This document shows, in pieces, positions 16,514-25,322 of a DNA stretch of 32,757 nt; the stretch's first letter is position 1, and each line of letters begins with the position of its first letter. The stretch is from Bacteroidia bacterium. Its GTDB lineage: Bacteria; Bacteroidota; Bacteroidia; JANWVE01. The notes under the pieces were generated by a model, which saw only the letters and a program-made list of their open reading frames with translations, was not told the DNA's origin and made no database searches. The stretch is from assembly GCA_025056095.1 (NCBI GenBank), contig JANWVW010000007.1, positions 1 to 32,757 on the forward strand, in the 5' to 3' direction. The position numbers and the translations under genes were made by a program.

Positions 16514-17206
16514 TTAGGTTAGCTTATGTTTTTGTTTAGATAAGGCTTTGTACATTAGCTCTCTTGCCCTATGCAACTGGGCTTTTATTGTACCAATAGG
16601 TACTCCAATTATTTGGGCAATTTCTTCATAAGAGAGTTCCTCGTAATAGCGAAGTTTGATTAAAGTAGAGTAGGTTTTAGGTAGACTTTCTACTACACTG
16701 CGTAAGAATTTAGCCTTATCCATTCGGTTTGCGTACTCATCAGGAAGTTCTAGGTTATCAGGCAGGTCAAAATTATCAATGGTTCCGTTGTCTGTTTCTA
16801 AGGGGTTGTTAATGGAAAGTGTTTTCATTTTGTTTCTACGGATGTAATCAATGCAGTTGTTAGAAGCTATCTTGAATAACCAAGTTGAGAAAGCATACTT
16901 TGGGTTAAATTTATGTAAAGACTTGAAGGCTTTGGCAAAAGATTCCATAGTTAGGTCTTCGGCGTCGTCTTTGTTTTGAGTCATTTTGAGTAGCATAAAA
17001 TAGACAGACTTTTTATAGCGGTTCATGAGCTTTTCGTAGGCTTTTTCATCGCCCTGTTCTACGGCTTGCTTGATAAGAGCTATGTCTTCTTTGGCTTTAG
17101 CAGATAAATTAGCGTGTGCGTCCTCTGTTGTCAAATCTTCTTCTTCAAAATAAGTACTTTCATCATCGAAATTCAAAGGATTAAGATTGTCTTCTAAGGT
17201 TACCAT
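16514..17206 (-). CDS. ECF-type RNA polymerase sigma factor
   Basis: 230 aa. After an acidic 40-residue leader come sigma region 2 (about 45-115: AEDLTMESFAKAF, FSTWLFKIASNNCIDYIRR) and region 4 (about 165-225: LRYYEELSYEEIAQIIGVPIG, AQLHRARELM). It directs core RNA polymerase to a target promoter set. No anti-sigma factor is adjacent, so the group cannot be named. Its ATG overlaps the glycosyltransferase stop in ATGGTAA (7 nt), so translation is probably coupled. It is the last gene of the purQ operon. Confidence 0.95.
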   Translation of the reverse strand: MVTLEDNLNPLNFDDESTYFEEEDLTTEDAHANLSAKAKEDIALIKQAVEQGDEKAYEKLMNRYKKSVYFMLLKMTQNKDDAEDLTMESFAKAFKSLHKFNPKYAFSTWLFKIASNNCIDYIRRNKMKTLSINNPLETDNGTIDNFDLPDNLELPDEYANRMDKAKFLRSVVESLPKTYSTLIKLRYYEELSYEEIAQIIGVPIGTIKAQLHRARELMYKALSKQKHKLT

Positions 17207-18270
17207 GTTGTTTTGGGTTTAGCAAAAGCTCCCTTTATGCTGAAGATTATCTGATATACACTATATAAAAAAGGTAAAAAGATGAGATAAGTGAAATGTT
17301 TTGGCAGTTTAAGCCGTGTGTAAAATAGTGCGATAATCAGATAAACTCCTACAAAAGGTAATGCAAAAATATAAAAATTTTCTGGTTTTAAGAAATACGA
17401 AAATGCAAAAAAAGGTAAGAGCACATTTAAGAGGGCTAACATGCCAAGTATGAACAAATGAAAAGCCTTATAATGCTTTCCCGTAGAAATATGTCTTGTT
17501 TTTTGTTGGTACCACTTTTGCCAATTTTTAGGTGGAACAGACCACATCCAAGATTTAGGATGAGTTTGAATAGCTACGTTTTTTCGGTTTGCTGCTTGAT
17601 TTACGAATAAATCATCATCACCTGAATAAATATGCTGATGCTTTTTGAACGTGTGTTGATAAAACAACGACTTTGTATAAGCAATGTTTCTACCTACGCC
17701 CATGTACGGCAGACCTAAACGAGCTAATCCCAAATACTGTAAAGCAGTGAGTGTAGTTTCGTATTGAATCCATGCACTTAACCATGTATTTTGATACAAA
17801 TAAGGGCTATAACCTAATACTACCTCTACTTTTGGACACGAAAAGGGAAACATCATCATTTTTAACCATTCTGAACTGTTAGGTAAGCAATCGGCATCTG
17901 TACATACTAAATATGAATACAGTGAGTGCTCAATGGCTTGCGTAAGTGCATATTTTTTGGGCGATAGGTTAGCAGGAATATGTTTAATTTCTATCCACCG
18001 CAAATGGGGATACTTTTTTTGTAAATTTTGAAGGACTTGTATTGTGTTATCATCAGTTTGATTGACTGCTATAATAACTTCAAACTGCGGATAGTTCTGA
18101 GTTAAAATGGCAGGCAAATGTTTTTCAAGGTTATGGGCTTCATTTTTAGCTGCTATCAATACAGAAACAGGCGGACTGAAATTGCTTACGTACTCTTTTT
18201 GAATACCAAAGGCAAGCCAAAATAAAAGGCTATACACGCTTATCCATAAAAGTACAAAAGTCAACAGCAT
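17200..18270 (-). CDS. Family 2 glycosyltransferase, membrane-bound
   Basis: 356 aa. A single N-terminal membrane segment (1-20) is followed by a GT-A domain: PPVSVLIAAKNEAHNL near residue 33, CTDADCLP (the DxD-type metal site), GDDDLF and QQKTRH (the QxxRW-like acceptor motif). Two or three C-terminal membrane segments follow (about 265-345). It is a processive-type or polyisoprenyl/lipid-linked glycosyltransferase of unknown acceptor. It starts 3 bp after the purQ stop and overlaps the sigma gene. The neighbours do not reveal its product. Confidence 0.88.
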   Translation of the reverse strand: MLLTFVLLWISVYSLLFWLAFGIQKEYVSNFSPPVSVLIAAKNEAHNLEKHLPAILTQNYPQFEVIIAVNQTDDNTIQVLQNLQKKYPHLRWIEIKHIPANLSPKKYALTQAIEHSLYSYLVCTDADCLPNSSEWLKMMMFPFSCPKVEVVLGYSPYLYQNTWLSAWIQYETTLTALQYLGLARLGLPYMGVGRNIAYTKSLFYQHTFKKHQHIYSGDDDLFVNQAANRKNVAIQTHPKSWMWSVPPKNWQKWYQQKTRHISTGKHYKAFHLFILGMLALLNVLLPFFAFSYFLKPENFYIFALPFVGVYLIIALFYTRLKLPKHFTYLIFLPFLYSVYQIIFSIKGAFAKPKTTW

Positions 18271-18273
18271 GTA

Positions 18274-18960
18274 CTACACTTTTTCAAGTAAAGATAGGAA
18301 TATATCCATACCATCTGTGTTGTAAGTATCTTTATCTACCGCGCGTTCGGGATGAGGCATCATTCCCATGACATTACCTTTTTTATTGCATATTCCTGCT
18401 ATGTTTAGCAAAGAACCATTCGGATTGGCAGCTTCATTAACATGACCTTTTTCATCGCAGTATTGAAACAAAATTTGTCCGTTATCTTGTAGACTTTTGA
18501 GCGTTTCTTCATCTACATAGTATCTACCTTCTGCATGCGCGATAGGAATTTTATAGGCTTTATCTATTTGCATTTTGCAGGTAAATTTACTTTGAGTATG
18601 AACAGGTTTGATATACACATTTTTGCAACAGAATTTTTGATCTATATTTCGTAGCAATGCCCCTGGGAGTAGTCCTGCTTCTGTGGCTATTTGGAAACCG
18701 TTACATATACCTATTACAATTCCACCTTGATTAGCAAAACGAACTACTTCTTTCATAATAGGTGAGAAACGAGCAATCGCACCTGAACGTAAATAATCCC
18801 CATACGAAAAGCCGCCAGGTAATATAACCACATCGCAATTTTGTAAGTCAGTGTTTTTATGCCATAATTTGACGCAATCTTGCTGAATAAAGTGCTGTAT
18901 AGCTTCTACCACATCTTGGTCGCAGTTAGAACCTGGAAAGACTACTACTCCAAATTTCAT
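18274..18960 (-). CDS. purQ: Phosphoribosylformylglycinamidine synthase, glutaminase subunit
   Basis: 228 aa from the ATG at 18960. It supplies ammonia from glutamine for the fourth step of purine synthesis, with PurL and PurS, which are not in the window. Nucleophile Cys86 (GICNGFQ) and His203/Glu205 (PHPERA) are present, with VVFPGSNCDQD at the N-terminus and LPGGFSYGDYLR. An ATG 24 nt upstream is in frame but lies before the -7 element TACTTTTG (18972-18965), so 18960 is chosen. It is the first gene of a three-gene unit with the glycosyltransferase and sigma factor. Confidence 0.96.
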   Translation of the reverse strand: MKFGVVVFPGSNCDQDVVEAIQHFIQQDCVKLWHKNTDLQNCDVVILPGGFSYGDYLRSGAIARFSPIMKEVVRFANQGGIVIGICNGFQIATEAGLLPGALLRNIDQKFCCKNVYIKPVHTQSKFTCKMQIDKAYKIPIAHAEGRYYVDEETLKSLQDNGQILFQYCDEKGHVNEAANPNGSLLNIAGICNKKGNVMGMMPHPERAVDKDTYNTDGMDIFLSLLEKV

Positions 18961-18964
18961 TGGG

Positions 18965-18972
18965 CAAAAGTA
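18965..18972 (-). promoter_or_regulatory. -7 element of purQ
   Basis: TACTTTTG on the minus strand, 4 nt before the ATG. No clear -33 TTTG. It shares a 62-bp divergent region with the DUF5686 gene. Confidence 0.55.
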
Positions 18973-18993
18973 GTATTTTTTCAAAAACTCTAT

Positions 18994-19001
18994 TATTTTT
19001 G
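18994..19001 (+). promoter_or_regulatory. -7 element of the DUF5686 gene
   Basis: TATTTTTG, 21 nt before the GTG at 19023. The in-frame ATG at 18960 lies upstream of it, which supports the later start. Confidence 0.45.
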
Positions 19002-19022
19002 TTTGCTATTTTGCTCATAAAC

Positions 19023-21533
19023 GTGAAAAGACACGGTTATTTCTGCATTTCTATACTCCATCTTTTTTTAGTTTTTATTTTGTTTGCCTTGCCTTGTTTT
19101 GCACAAAAAAAGTACGAAGTGGCAGGGATTATCAAAGACTCTGCGACTAAAGAAGTCATGCCATTTGTAGGAATTTCCATTTTAGACTCTGCTCAAAATA
19201 TTGTTGTCAATTTAGAAACCGATGCGGATGGTAAGTTCAAAACTACTTTACCTAATGGCAGATACACTTTACTCACACAATGGATAGGATACAAAAATAA
19301 GTCTGTACCGTTCAAAGTGGCAGGAAAGAACATTACAGATTGGGAAATACTGATTGTTGAAGACAAAGCAGGAATTACGCTAAGCGAAATTGTAGTTCGG
19401 GCTAAAGAAAATCCTGCTTACCGAATTATTCGACTAGCAAATGAAAACCGCAAAAAAAACAACAGGCTGATTCCGTACATGCAATTTACAGCATATCACA
19501 AATTGAGTGTACAGTTGGATGGTTTGGATAAAAAATTTTTTGAGCAACGTTTAGTCAAGCCTGCAAAAGAAAAACTTCTCAAAACTTTGGTAGACTCTAC
19601 CTTCACAGATACTTCACGGACAAGCATGGTTGTCTTTATCCGAGAGAGTGTAACCGATAACTATGTCAAAGCGCCGAATATGCGCAAAGAAATTCTTAAA
19701 GCCAGCCGAAGCTCAGGCTCTTTTGACCAAGAAACTATGAATTTCCTATCTTTGGCAAATCTTGACCTCAATTTTTATGAGAACTATGTAACAATCTTGG
19801 ATAAAAGTTTTATGAGCCCCATTGCAGATGGATGCTTTGCTTTTTGTGTATATGAACAGTTGGATACTATTATCCATGCTCCTGGCGATTCTACTTATCG
19901 CATTAGAGTATATGCAAAAACGCCAAGAGACTTAGTCTTTCATGGAATTATTGAAATTAACAGCAAAACTTGGGCATTGACTAAACTCGATCTCACTGTA
20001 CCTGACAAAGCTAATATCAACTTCATAGAAAACTTGAATACAAAGCAAGAGTTTGAGTATGTCAATGGTTATTACGTACCTAAGCGATTTGAGAGCAGCA
20101 TGGGGATTCGTCAGAAATACAAGGGCTATGGAGTTTCTGCACGAACCGTTTCATATTTCTTTGACTACAAATTTGATAATCCTAAACCGAATTCGTTTTT
20201 TGATGGGGAATTATTTGCTTTGGATGAAAATGCCAAAAAAATCGCCGAGGATGATACTACCTTTTGGAACAAATATCGCAAAGACACATTGAGCAAAAAG
20301 GAAAAGTTAGGTTTTGGCTTGATTGATACTTTGGCTACGCTCAACTTTGTACAAATTTACATTAAAACTTATCGCTTTTTAAGTAGTGGTAGGATAAGGT
20401 TAGGAAAATACCTTGCCATAGGTCCTTTTTATACTTTGGCTTCTTTAAATGGTTTAGAGGGGCTTAGAGTGCGATTAGGGGTCAAAACTACTAGTGCAGT
20501 AAAAAAACTTTTTGTCTATACCTACGCAGCTTATGGCTTTAAGGATAAACAATGGAAATATCAAGGATTGGCAGACTATGAGTTTTCTACTCAACCGTGG
20601 TTACTATTAGGCTATTCGCATACACGAGATATAGAAACACCAGGAATTCAAGGTTTTACTTTGGCACAAACTAACATTTTAGCCCCCTTTTTCAGAAGAA
20701 CGGATTTAGAAGGACTTAACTATTACACGGAAAATAAAATTTATTTCAAAACGCGCCCTGTCAATGGCATAGACCTTACACTCAACGCTCTGACCAAGAC
20801 TTTTGAACCAAGTTATCCTTTCTTATTTGAGTACAAAGAAAAAGGCACAACTACCTTTCGCACTACCTATTTTAACGCCGAACTTCAACTAGAAGGGCGA
20901 TTCTCTTTCAAAGAGAAATTTATGGGCAAAGGAAGAGATAGAGTAGTAATTGCTAATAAATATCCTGTTATTTATACTACGCTTAGTGCAGGGATTCGCA
21001 ACGTTTGGGGAAGTGATTTTGAATATCAAAAAATTAGTATAGCAGTTACACAACGTGTGAGGACACCACCTTTTGGTTTTATTCGCTATTATGCTTCATC
21101 GGGCAAGCTCTTTGGTACTGTGCCTTTTCCGCTTTTACACGTTCTTAAAGGAAATGTAACTTTCATTCATCTTTCTGATGGCTTTAATCTCATGAATGTA
21201 AATGAGTTTGTAGCTGATAGGTACAGTACGTTAATTATGGAGCATCATTTAGAGGGCATCATTATGAATAGAATTCCTGTGCTTAAATGGCTTAAACTTC
21301 GTGAGTTTTGGACTTTGCACATTGCAGAAGGTTCGCTTACCCCAGCTAATAGAGCGATGACTCTTGTTTCTTTACAGCCCTTACGAGCACCTAGTGGGCT
21401 ATACATAGAAGCAGGTTGCGGCATTGAGAATATTCTCAAAGTACTTAGAGTGGATTTTGTGTGGCGCTTAACTAACCGAATTCCTAACAGGGCTAATTTT
21501 GGCGTACAAATTCAAGCCGCAGTCAGTTTTTAA
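19023..21533 (+). CDS. Outer-membrane protein with CRD and DUF5686
   Basis: 836 aa from the GTG at 19023. This gives a clean signal peptide (KRHGYF, hydrophobic core, PCFAQ cleavage); the ATG at 18960 would add 21 residues in front. A carboxypeptidase-regulatory-like domain (about 30-110, VAGIIKDSATKEVMPFVGI) is followed by the long DUF5686 region, marked by ENPAYRIIRLANENRKKNN. The C-terminal part alternates polar and aromatic residues, consistent with a beta-barrel, and the protein ends in Phe, as outer-membrane proteins do. The family is widespread in Bacteroidota with no defined substrate. It is divergent from purQ, and repeat copy E starts 10 bp after the stop. Confidence 0.85.
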   Translation: MKRHGYFCISILHLFLVFILFALPCFAQKKYEVAGIIKDSATKEVMPFVGISILDSAQNIVVNLETDADGKFKTTLPNGRYTLLTQWIGYKNKSVPFKVAGKNITDWEILIVEDKAGITLSEIVVRAKENPAYRIIRLANENRKKNNRLIPYMQFTAYHKLSVQLDGLDKKFFEQRLVKPAKEKLLKTLVDSTFTDTSRTSMVVFIRESVTDNYVKAPNMRKEILKASRSSGSFDQETMNFLSLANLDLNFYENYVTILDKSFMSPIADGCFAFCVYEQLDTIIHAPGDSTYRIRVYAKTPRDLVFHGIIEINSKTWALTKLDLTVPDKANINFIENLNTKQEFEYVNGYYVPKRFESSMGIRQKYKGYGVSARTVSYFFDYKFDNPKPNSFFDGELFALDENAKKIAEDDTTFWNKYRKDTLSKKEKLGFGLIDTLATLNFVQIYIKTYRFLSSGRIRLGKYLAIGPFYTLASLNGLEGLRVRLGVKTTSAVKKLFVYTYAAYGFKDKQWKYQGLADYEFSTQPWLLLGYSHTRDIETPGIQGFTLAQTNILAPFFRRTDLEGLNYYTENKIYFKTRPVNGIDLTLNALTKTFEPSYPFLFEYKEKGTTTFRTTYFNAELQLEGRFSFKEKFMGKGRDRVVIANKYPVIYTTLSAGIRNVWGSDFEYQKISIAVTQRVRTPPFGFIRYYASSGKLFGTVPFPLLHVLKGNVTFIHLSDGFNLMNVNEFVADRYSTLIMEHHLEGIIMNRIPVLKWLKLREFWTLHIAEGSLTPANRAMTLVSLQPLRAPSGLYIEAGCGIENILKVLRVDFVWRLTNRIPNRANFGVQIQAAVSF

Positions 21534-21543
21534 TGATAATTTG

Positions 21544-21662
21544 TTTTTTTGGGCGTGTCCTTGCCCACACTTCGCTTGCGCTTGTGTGGGCAAGGTCGGC
21601 GTGCTACGGGCTACGTGCGGAATGCCCCGACCCTTGCGTCAGCAAGGGGCACGCCCAAAAAA
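21544..21662. repeat. Dispersed GC-rich repeat, copy E (double-ended composite)
   Basis: Same composite as copy D in opposite orientation. The left end is GGGCGTGTCC with stem CTTGCCCACAC / GTGTGGGCAAG, then GTCGGCGTGC. The right end, read on the minus strand, has GGGCGTGCCCC with stem CCCTTGC-TGAC-GCAAGGG. The stem 1 arms equal those of copy A, not D. It lies between converging genes, 10 bp after the DUF5686 stop and 37 bp from the stop of the FAD oxidase. Confidence 0.9.
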
Positions 21663-21699
21663 GAAACATAAAAAACTACCAATCAGAACAGACTTTTTA

Positions 21700-23109
21700 C
21701 TACAAAAATATTTTTTCAGGGTTGAGAATATGATTAGGGTCAAAAGCAGACTTAATTTTTTTCATCAAGTTAATTTGTACAGGGTCAAAAACAATATCTA
21801 AATAAGGTCTTTGAACATAGCCAATACCATGCTCGCCTGAAATAGTTCCCCCCAAAGAATGACATAGCTCAAATATTTCTCTTATTGCCTTTGGTAAAAC
21901 ATTTTTCCACTTTTCATCAGACATGTTTTCTTTTACAATATTGATGTGTAAATTTCCATCACCTGCATGACCATAACAAATAGAACGAAATTCATACCTT
22001 CTACCTATTTCCTTTACGCCTTGAAGCAAAGTTGCTAATTTTGCTCGCGGCACTACGGTATCCTCTTCTTTGTAAATAGAATTTCGTTTAACTGCTTCAC
22101 CGATGCTTCTGCGCAGCTTCCAAAGATGTGTTTGAGTATCTGCACTATCGGCAAACAAAACTTGACCTATTTGATAATTTTCCAACACTTTGTGTATCTG
22201 CTCGCAGTCTTGGTACAAATTTTCTAAATTATTCCCATCTACTTCAATGAGCAAATGGGCACGTATATCTGAATCATTAAACATTTGAATACCTGTGTAT
22301 TGCTGCGCCCACTGTATAGCTTCGTACTCCATAAACTCTAACGCAGAAGGGATAATCCCTGCGTGAAAAATAGCTGCCACAGCATCACAAGCCTGCAACT
22401 CTTGATAAAAAGGAACTAACAAACAAAGTCTAAATTTAGGATATGGAATGAGTTTGACAAAAATTTTAGTAACTATTCCCAATGTGCCTTCCGAACCTAT
22501 AATTAAAGCCGTTAAATTGTAACCTGTGGAATTTTTCAAAGTTCTTGCTCCCGTTTGAATGACACTTCCATCAGCTAAAACGACCTCTAAGCCTAAAATA
22601 TAATCTTTGACTACACCATACTTTACCGCTCTTGGACCTCCAGAATTATGAGCAATATTCCCGCCCATAAAACAGCTTCCCCTGCTAGAAGGGTCAGGGG
22701 GGTAAAATAAACCTTTTTCTATTACTGCTTCTTGAAAAACTTGTGTAATAACGCCTGGTTCTACAACAGCTTGAAAGTTAGACGTGTCTATTTCTATAAT
22801 CCGATTAAAATTTTCTACACTCAAACACACTCCTCCGCATACACATAGAGAACCTCCACTTAGCCCCGTGCCTGCTCCACGCGCAGTTACAGGAATTTTT
22901 TTTTCGTTACAATAAGACAAAATTTGCGAAACCTGCTCCACTGTGTTAGGCTTCAAAACAATATCAGGATAAAAAACATAATCTTCCGTATGGTCAGATA
23001 AATACTTTTCATACTTCTCTTGATTAGGCAAAATAATCTCTTTTGAACCTACAATCTTTTCAAAATAAGCTATATCACTGCTATCTACCTTGTGATACCC
23101 AATAGGCAT
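21700..23109 (-). CDS. FAD-linked oxidase, GlcD / D-lactate dehydrogenase family
   Basis: 469 aa. FAD-binding PCMH domain (about 45-225): TARGAGTGLSGG, PPDPSSRGSCFMGGN, GPRAVKYG, and IGSEGTLGIV. The C-terminal oxidase domain has YGHAGDGNLHI and GEHGIG. It oxidises a 2-hydroxy acid; glycolate, D-lactate or another 2-hydroxy acid cannot be told apart from sequence alone. No GlcE/GlcF-type partners are adjacent. Start: ATG 23109 lies 3 nt after the -7 element TATATTTG; a TTG two codons earlier is in frame but inside that element. Divergent from cinA. Confidence 0.92.
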   Translation of the reverse strand: MPIGYHKVDSSDIAYFEKIVGSKEIILPNQEKYEKYLSDHTEDYVFYPDIVLKPNTVEQVSQILSYCNEKKIPVTARGAGTGLSGGSLCVCGGVCLSVENFNRIIEIDTSNFQAVVEPGVITQVFQEAVIEKGLFYPPDPSSRGSCFMGGNIAHNSGGPRAVKYGVVKDYILGLEVVLADGSVIQTGARTLKNSTGYNLTALIIGSEGTLGIVTKIFVKLIPYPKFRLCLLVPFYQELQACDAVAAIFHAGIIPSALEFMEYEAIQWAQQYTGIQMFNDSDIRAHLLIEVDGNNLENLYQDCEQIHKVLENYQIGQVLFADSADTQTHLWKLRRSIGEAVKRNSIYKEEDTVVPRAKLATLLQGVKEIGRRYEFRSICYGHAGDGNLHINIVKENMSDEKWKNVLPKAIREIFELCHSLGGTISGEHGIGYVQRPYLDIVFDPVQINLMKKIKSAFDPNHILNPEKIFL

Positions 23110-23112
23110 ACA

Positions 23113-23120
23113 CAAATATA
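23113..23120 (-). promoter_or_regulatory. -7 element of the FAD-linked oxidase gene
   Basis: TATATTTG on the minus strand, 3 nt before the ATG at 23109; it decides against the TTG start within it. Confidence 0.5.
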
Positions 23121-23198
23121 CTTATAGAAATTCTATACGTTGTTAAGTAGTAAAAGTTCAGCGTGATAATTTTTGAAGAGTAGTATTATCAAGTTTTA

Positions 23199-23206
23199 TA
23201 TCTTTA
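23199..23206 (+). promoter_or_regulatory. -7 element of cinA
   Basis: TATCTTTA, one base off TAnnTTTG, 4 nt before the GTG start. A TTTTTG lies about 23 nt upstream as a possible -33 element. Confidence 0.45.
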
Positions 23207-23210
23207 CCTT

Positions 23211-24479
23211 GTGAAACCAATAGAAATAGAAATTCTTACCATAGGGGAAGAAATTCTCATCGGACAGACCATTAACACAAATGCTGCTTGGATAGGCGAA
23301 AAATTAAATGAGATTGGTCTAAAAGTTCATAGACATACCACAATTACAGACAATAAAGAGATTATCAAAAATACTTTGAGCGAAATAGCACAGCGATCTG
23401 ATGTAATTTTAATTACAGGAGGGTTAGGCGCCACAAGCGATGATGTTACTAAAAAGGCTTTATGTGAATACTTTAATGTAGGAGTAGTCCGAAATGAGAA
23501 CGTATTAACACATATTAGGGAAATTTACTTGCGTAGAAATAGAGCTCTAAATGCTGCAATGGAGTCCCAAGCAGATTTACCTACCAACTGTACTTGTATT
23601 TTTAACTCTGTGGGGGTAGCCCCTGGAATGTGGTTTGAAGAAAATGGGACTATTTATGTCTCTATGCCTGGGGTACCGTATGAGATGAAAGAAATGATGC
23701 AGTCTTTTGTTTTACCTGAACTCAAAAAACGGTTTGCTGAACAAGTTATCTATCATCATAGAATTTGGATAGCATCCTTGGGAGAAAGCTACATTGCAGA
23801 AAAGTTAGAAAAGGTAGAGAAAGAGCTACCACAGCATATTCAATTAGCTTATTTGCCCCAAATTGGAATAGTACAACTGCGCTTTACGGCAGTAGGTAGT
23901 CAAGAAAATGAACTTAAAAAGCAATGCTTAGAGATAGAAAAAGAGATAAGATCAATTTTTGGTGATGCCGTAGTAGGCGTAGGTGATAATGTTACTTTAC
24001 AAGGAATTGTAGGAGAAATTTTACAACAAAAAAAACTGACTATATCGACTGCGGAAAGTTGTACAGGTGGTTATGTTGCACATTTAATTACCTCTGTACC
24101 AGGCAGTTCTGTATATTTCAAGGGAAGTATTGTATCTTACGATACACAGGTCAAAATAGCACAGCTTAATGTTAATCCAAAAGATATAGCTGAATATAGT
24201 GTAGTAAGCGAAAAAGTAGCTATTCAAATGGCAGAGGGCGTGAGAAAACGCCTACAAACTGATGTGGCTATTAGCACCACAGGAATAGCAGGACCTGATG
24301 GAGGTACAACAGAGAATCCCGTAGGTACAGTTTGGATAGGTTACGCAGATAAAGATATAAGTTTTGCTAAACGTTTTGTGTTTGAAAAGGATAGACTACG
24401 TAACATTCAAAGAGCTGCTTTAATGGCATTAGATATAGCCCGAAAGCATTTGGTACAAAAACACGGAAATGTAAATTAG
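23211..24479 (+). CDS. cinA: CinA-family protein, nicotinamide-nucleotide amidase
   Basis: 422 aa with a GTG start. The N-terminal molybdopterin-binding-like (COG1058) domain has EILTIGEEILIGQTINTN and LITGGLGATSDDVTK. The C-terminal CinA domain, typical of NMN deamidases (PncC), has TAESCTGG near residue 280 and STTGIAGPDGGT with NPVGTVWIG near 355-380. It hydrolyses NMN in pyridine nucleotide recycling, while the N-terminal domain is linked to ADP-ribose/CoA pyrophosphatase activity in characterised members. Full length for the two-domain form. It is upstream of truA on the same strand, with a 75-bp gap. Confidence 0.95.
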   Translation: MKPIEIEILTIGEEILIGQTINTNAAWIGEKLNEIGLKVHRHTTITDNKEIIKNTLSEIAQRSDVILITGGLGATSDDVTKKALCEYFNVGVVRNENVLTHIREIYLRRNRALNAAMESQADLPTNCTCIFNSVGVAPGMWFEENGTIYVSMPGVPYEMKEMMQSFVLPELKKRFAEQVIYHHRIWIASLGESYIAEKLEKVEKELPQHIQLAYLPQIGIVQLRFTAVGSQENELKKQCLEIEKEIRSIFGDAVVGVGDNVTLQGIVGEILQQKKLTISTAESCTGGYVAHLITSVPGSSVYFKGSIVSYDTQVKIAQLNVNPKDIAEYSVVSEKVAIQMAEGVRKRLQTDVAISTTGIAGPDGGTTENPVGTVWIGYADKDISFAKRFVFEKDRLRNIQRAALMALDIARKHLVQKHGNVN

Positions 24480-24542
24480 CATCAAGGCATCTTAAACTTA
24501 ATCCTATTTTTTTATTGTATTTCAAAAAGTAAAAAAGGTTGA

Positions 24543-24550
24543 TACCTTTG
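24543..24550 (+). promoter_or_regulatory. -7 element of truA
   Basis: TACCTTTG, 4 nt before the ATG. The -33 region is weak. Confidence 0.55.
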
Positions 24551-24554
24551 TGCT

Positions 24555-25316
24555 ATGCCCAAGTACGCTATACAACTTTCTTACGTTGGAACAAGGTATG
24601 CAGGTTGGCAAAGTCAAAAAAATGCAGTTTCTGTGCAAAATAAATTAGACCAAGCGCTTTCCATAGTGTTGAAAGAAGAAATAGAAACAGTAAGTTCAAG
24701 CAGAACAGACACAGGAGTACATGCTAAACAACAATTTTGTCATTTTGAGTATAGCTTACCTTTACCTAAAAACATAGTGCGTCAATTGAATGGAATTTTA
24801 CCTAATGATATTGCTGTTCAAGTTATTTACCAGGTTCCTGATACTTTTCATGCCCGTTTTGATGCTATATACCGAAGTTATGAATATCATGTAATACAGC
24901 AAAAAGACCCTTTTTTATATCAAAGAGCATACTTTTTAACTCGCCCATTAAATATTGAATTGATGAATCAAGGCGCCAATTTTTTGCTATCCCAGTCTAA
25001 TTTTAAGTCATTTTGCAAAGTAAAATCTGAAACTAAAAGTTACATTTGCAAACTGAGATATGCCTATTGGAAAGAAATAGCACCTAAGCATCTTATTTTT
25101 TACATTTCATCCAACCGTTTTTTATATGGAATGGTACGAGCTATTGTAGGTACGCTTATAGAGTTGGGCGAGGAAAAAATTACTCTTACCCAGCTTGAAG
25201 AAATTACATACAGCCAGAATAGAAGAGAAGCTAAGTACTCTGCACCTGCCGAAGGTTTATTTTTGACAGAAGTAGCTTACCCTTGGGATTGGAATCAATT
25301 TCCTTGCTGGAAATGA
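24555..25316 (+). CDS. truA: tRNA pseudouridine(38-40) synthase
   Basis: 253 aa. It converts uridines 38-40 of the tRNA anticodon arm to pseudouridine. Seen: YVGTRYAGWQ near the N-terminus; catalytic Asp52 in SRTDTGVHA; ARFDAIYRSYEY; FLYGMVRAIVGTLIELG; and SAPAEGLFL near the C-terminus. Full length. It has its own -7 element, so it is probably transcribed separately from cinA. It converges on the lipoprotein gene with a 6-bp gap and no visible terminator. Confidence 0.97.
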   Translation: MPKYAIQLSYVGTRYAGWQSQKNAVSVQNKLDQALSIVLKEEIETVSSSRTDTGVHAKQQFCHFEYSLPLPKNIVRQLNGILPNDIAVQVIYQVPDTFHARFDAIYRSYEYHVIQQKDPFLYQRAYFLTRPLNIELMNQGANFLLSQSNFKSFCKVKSETKSYICKLRYAYWKEIAPKHLIFYISSNRFLYGMVRAIVGTLIELGEEKITLTQLEEITYSQNRREAKYSAPAEGLFLTEVAYPWDWNQFPCWK

Positions 25317-25322
25317 AAATCG

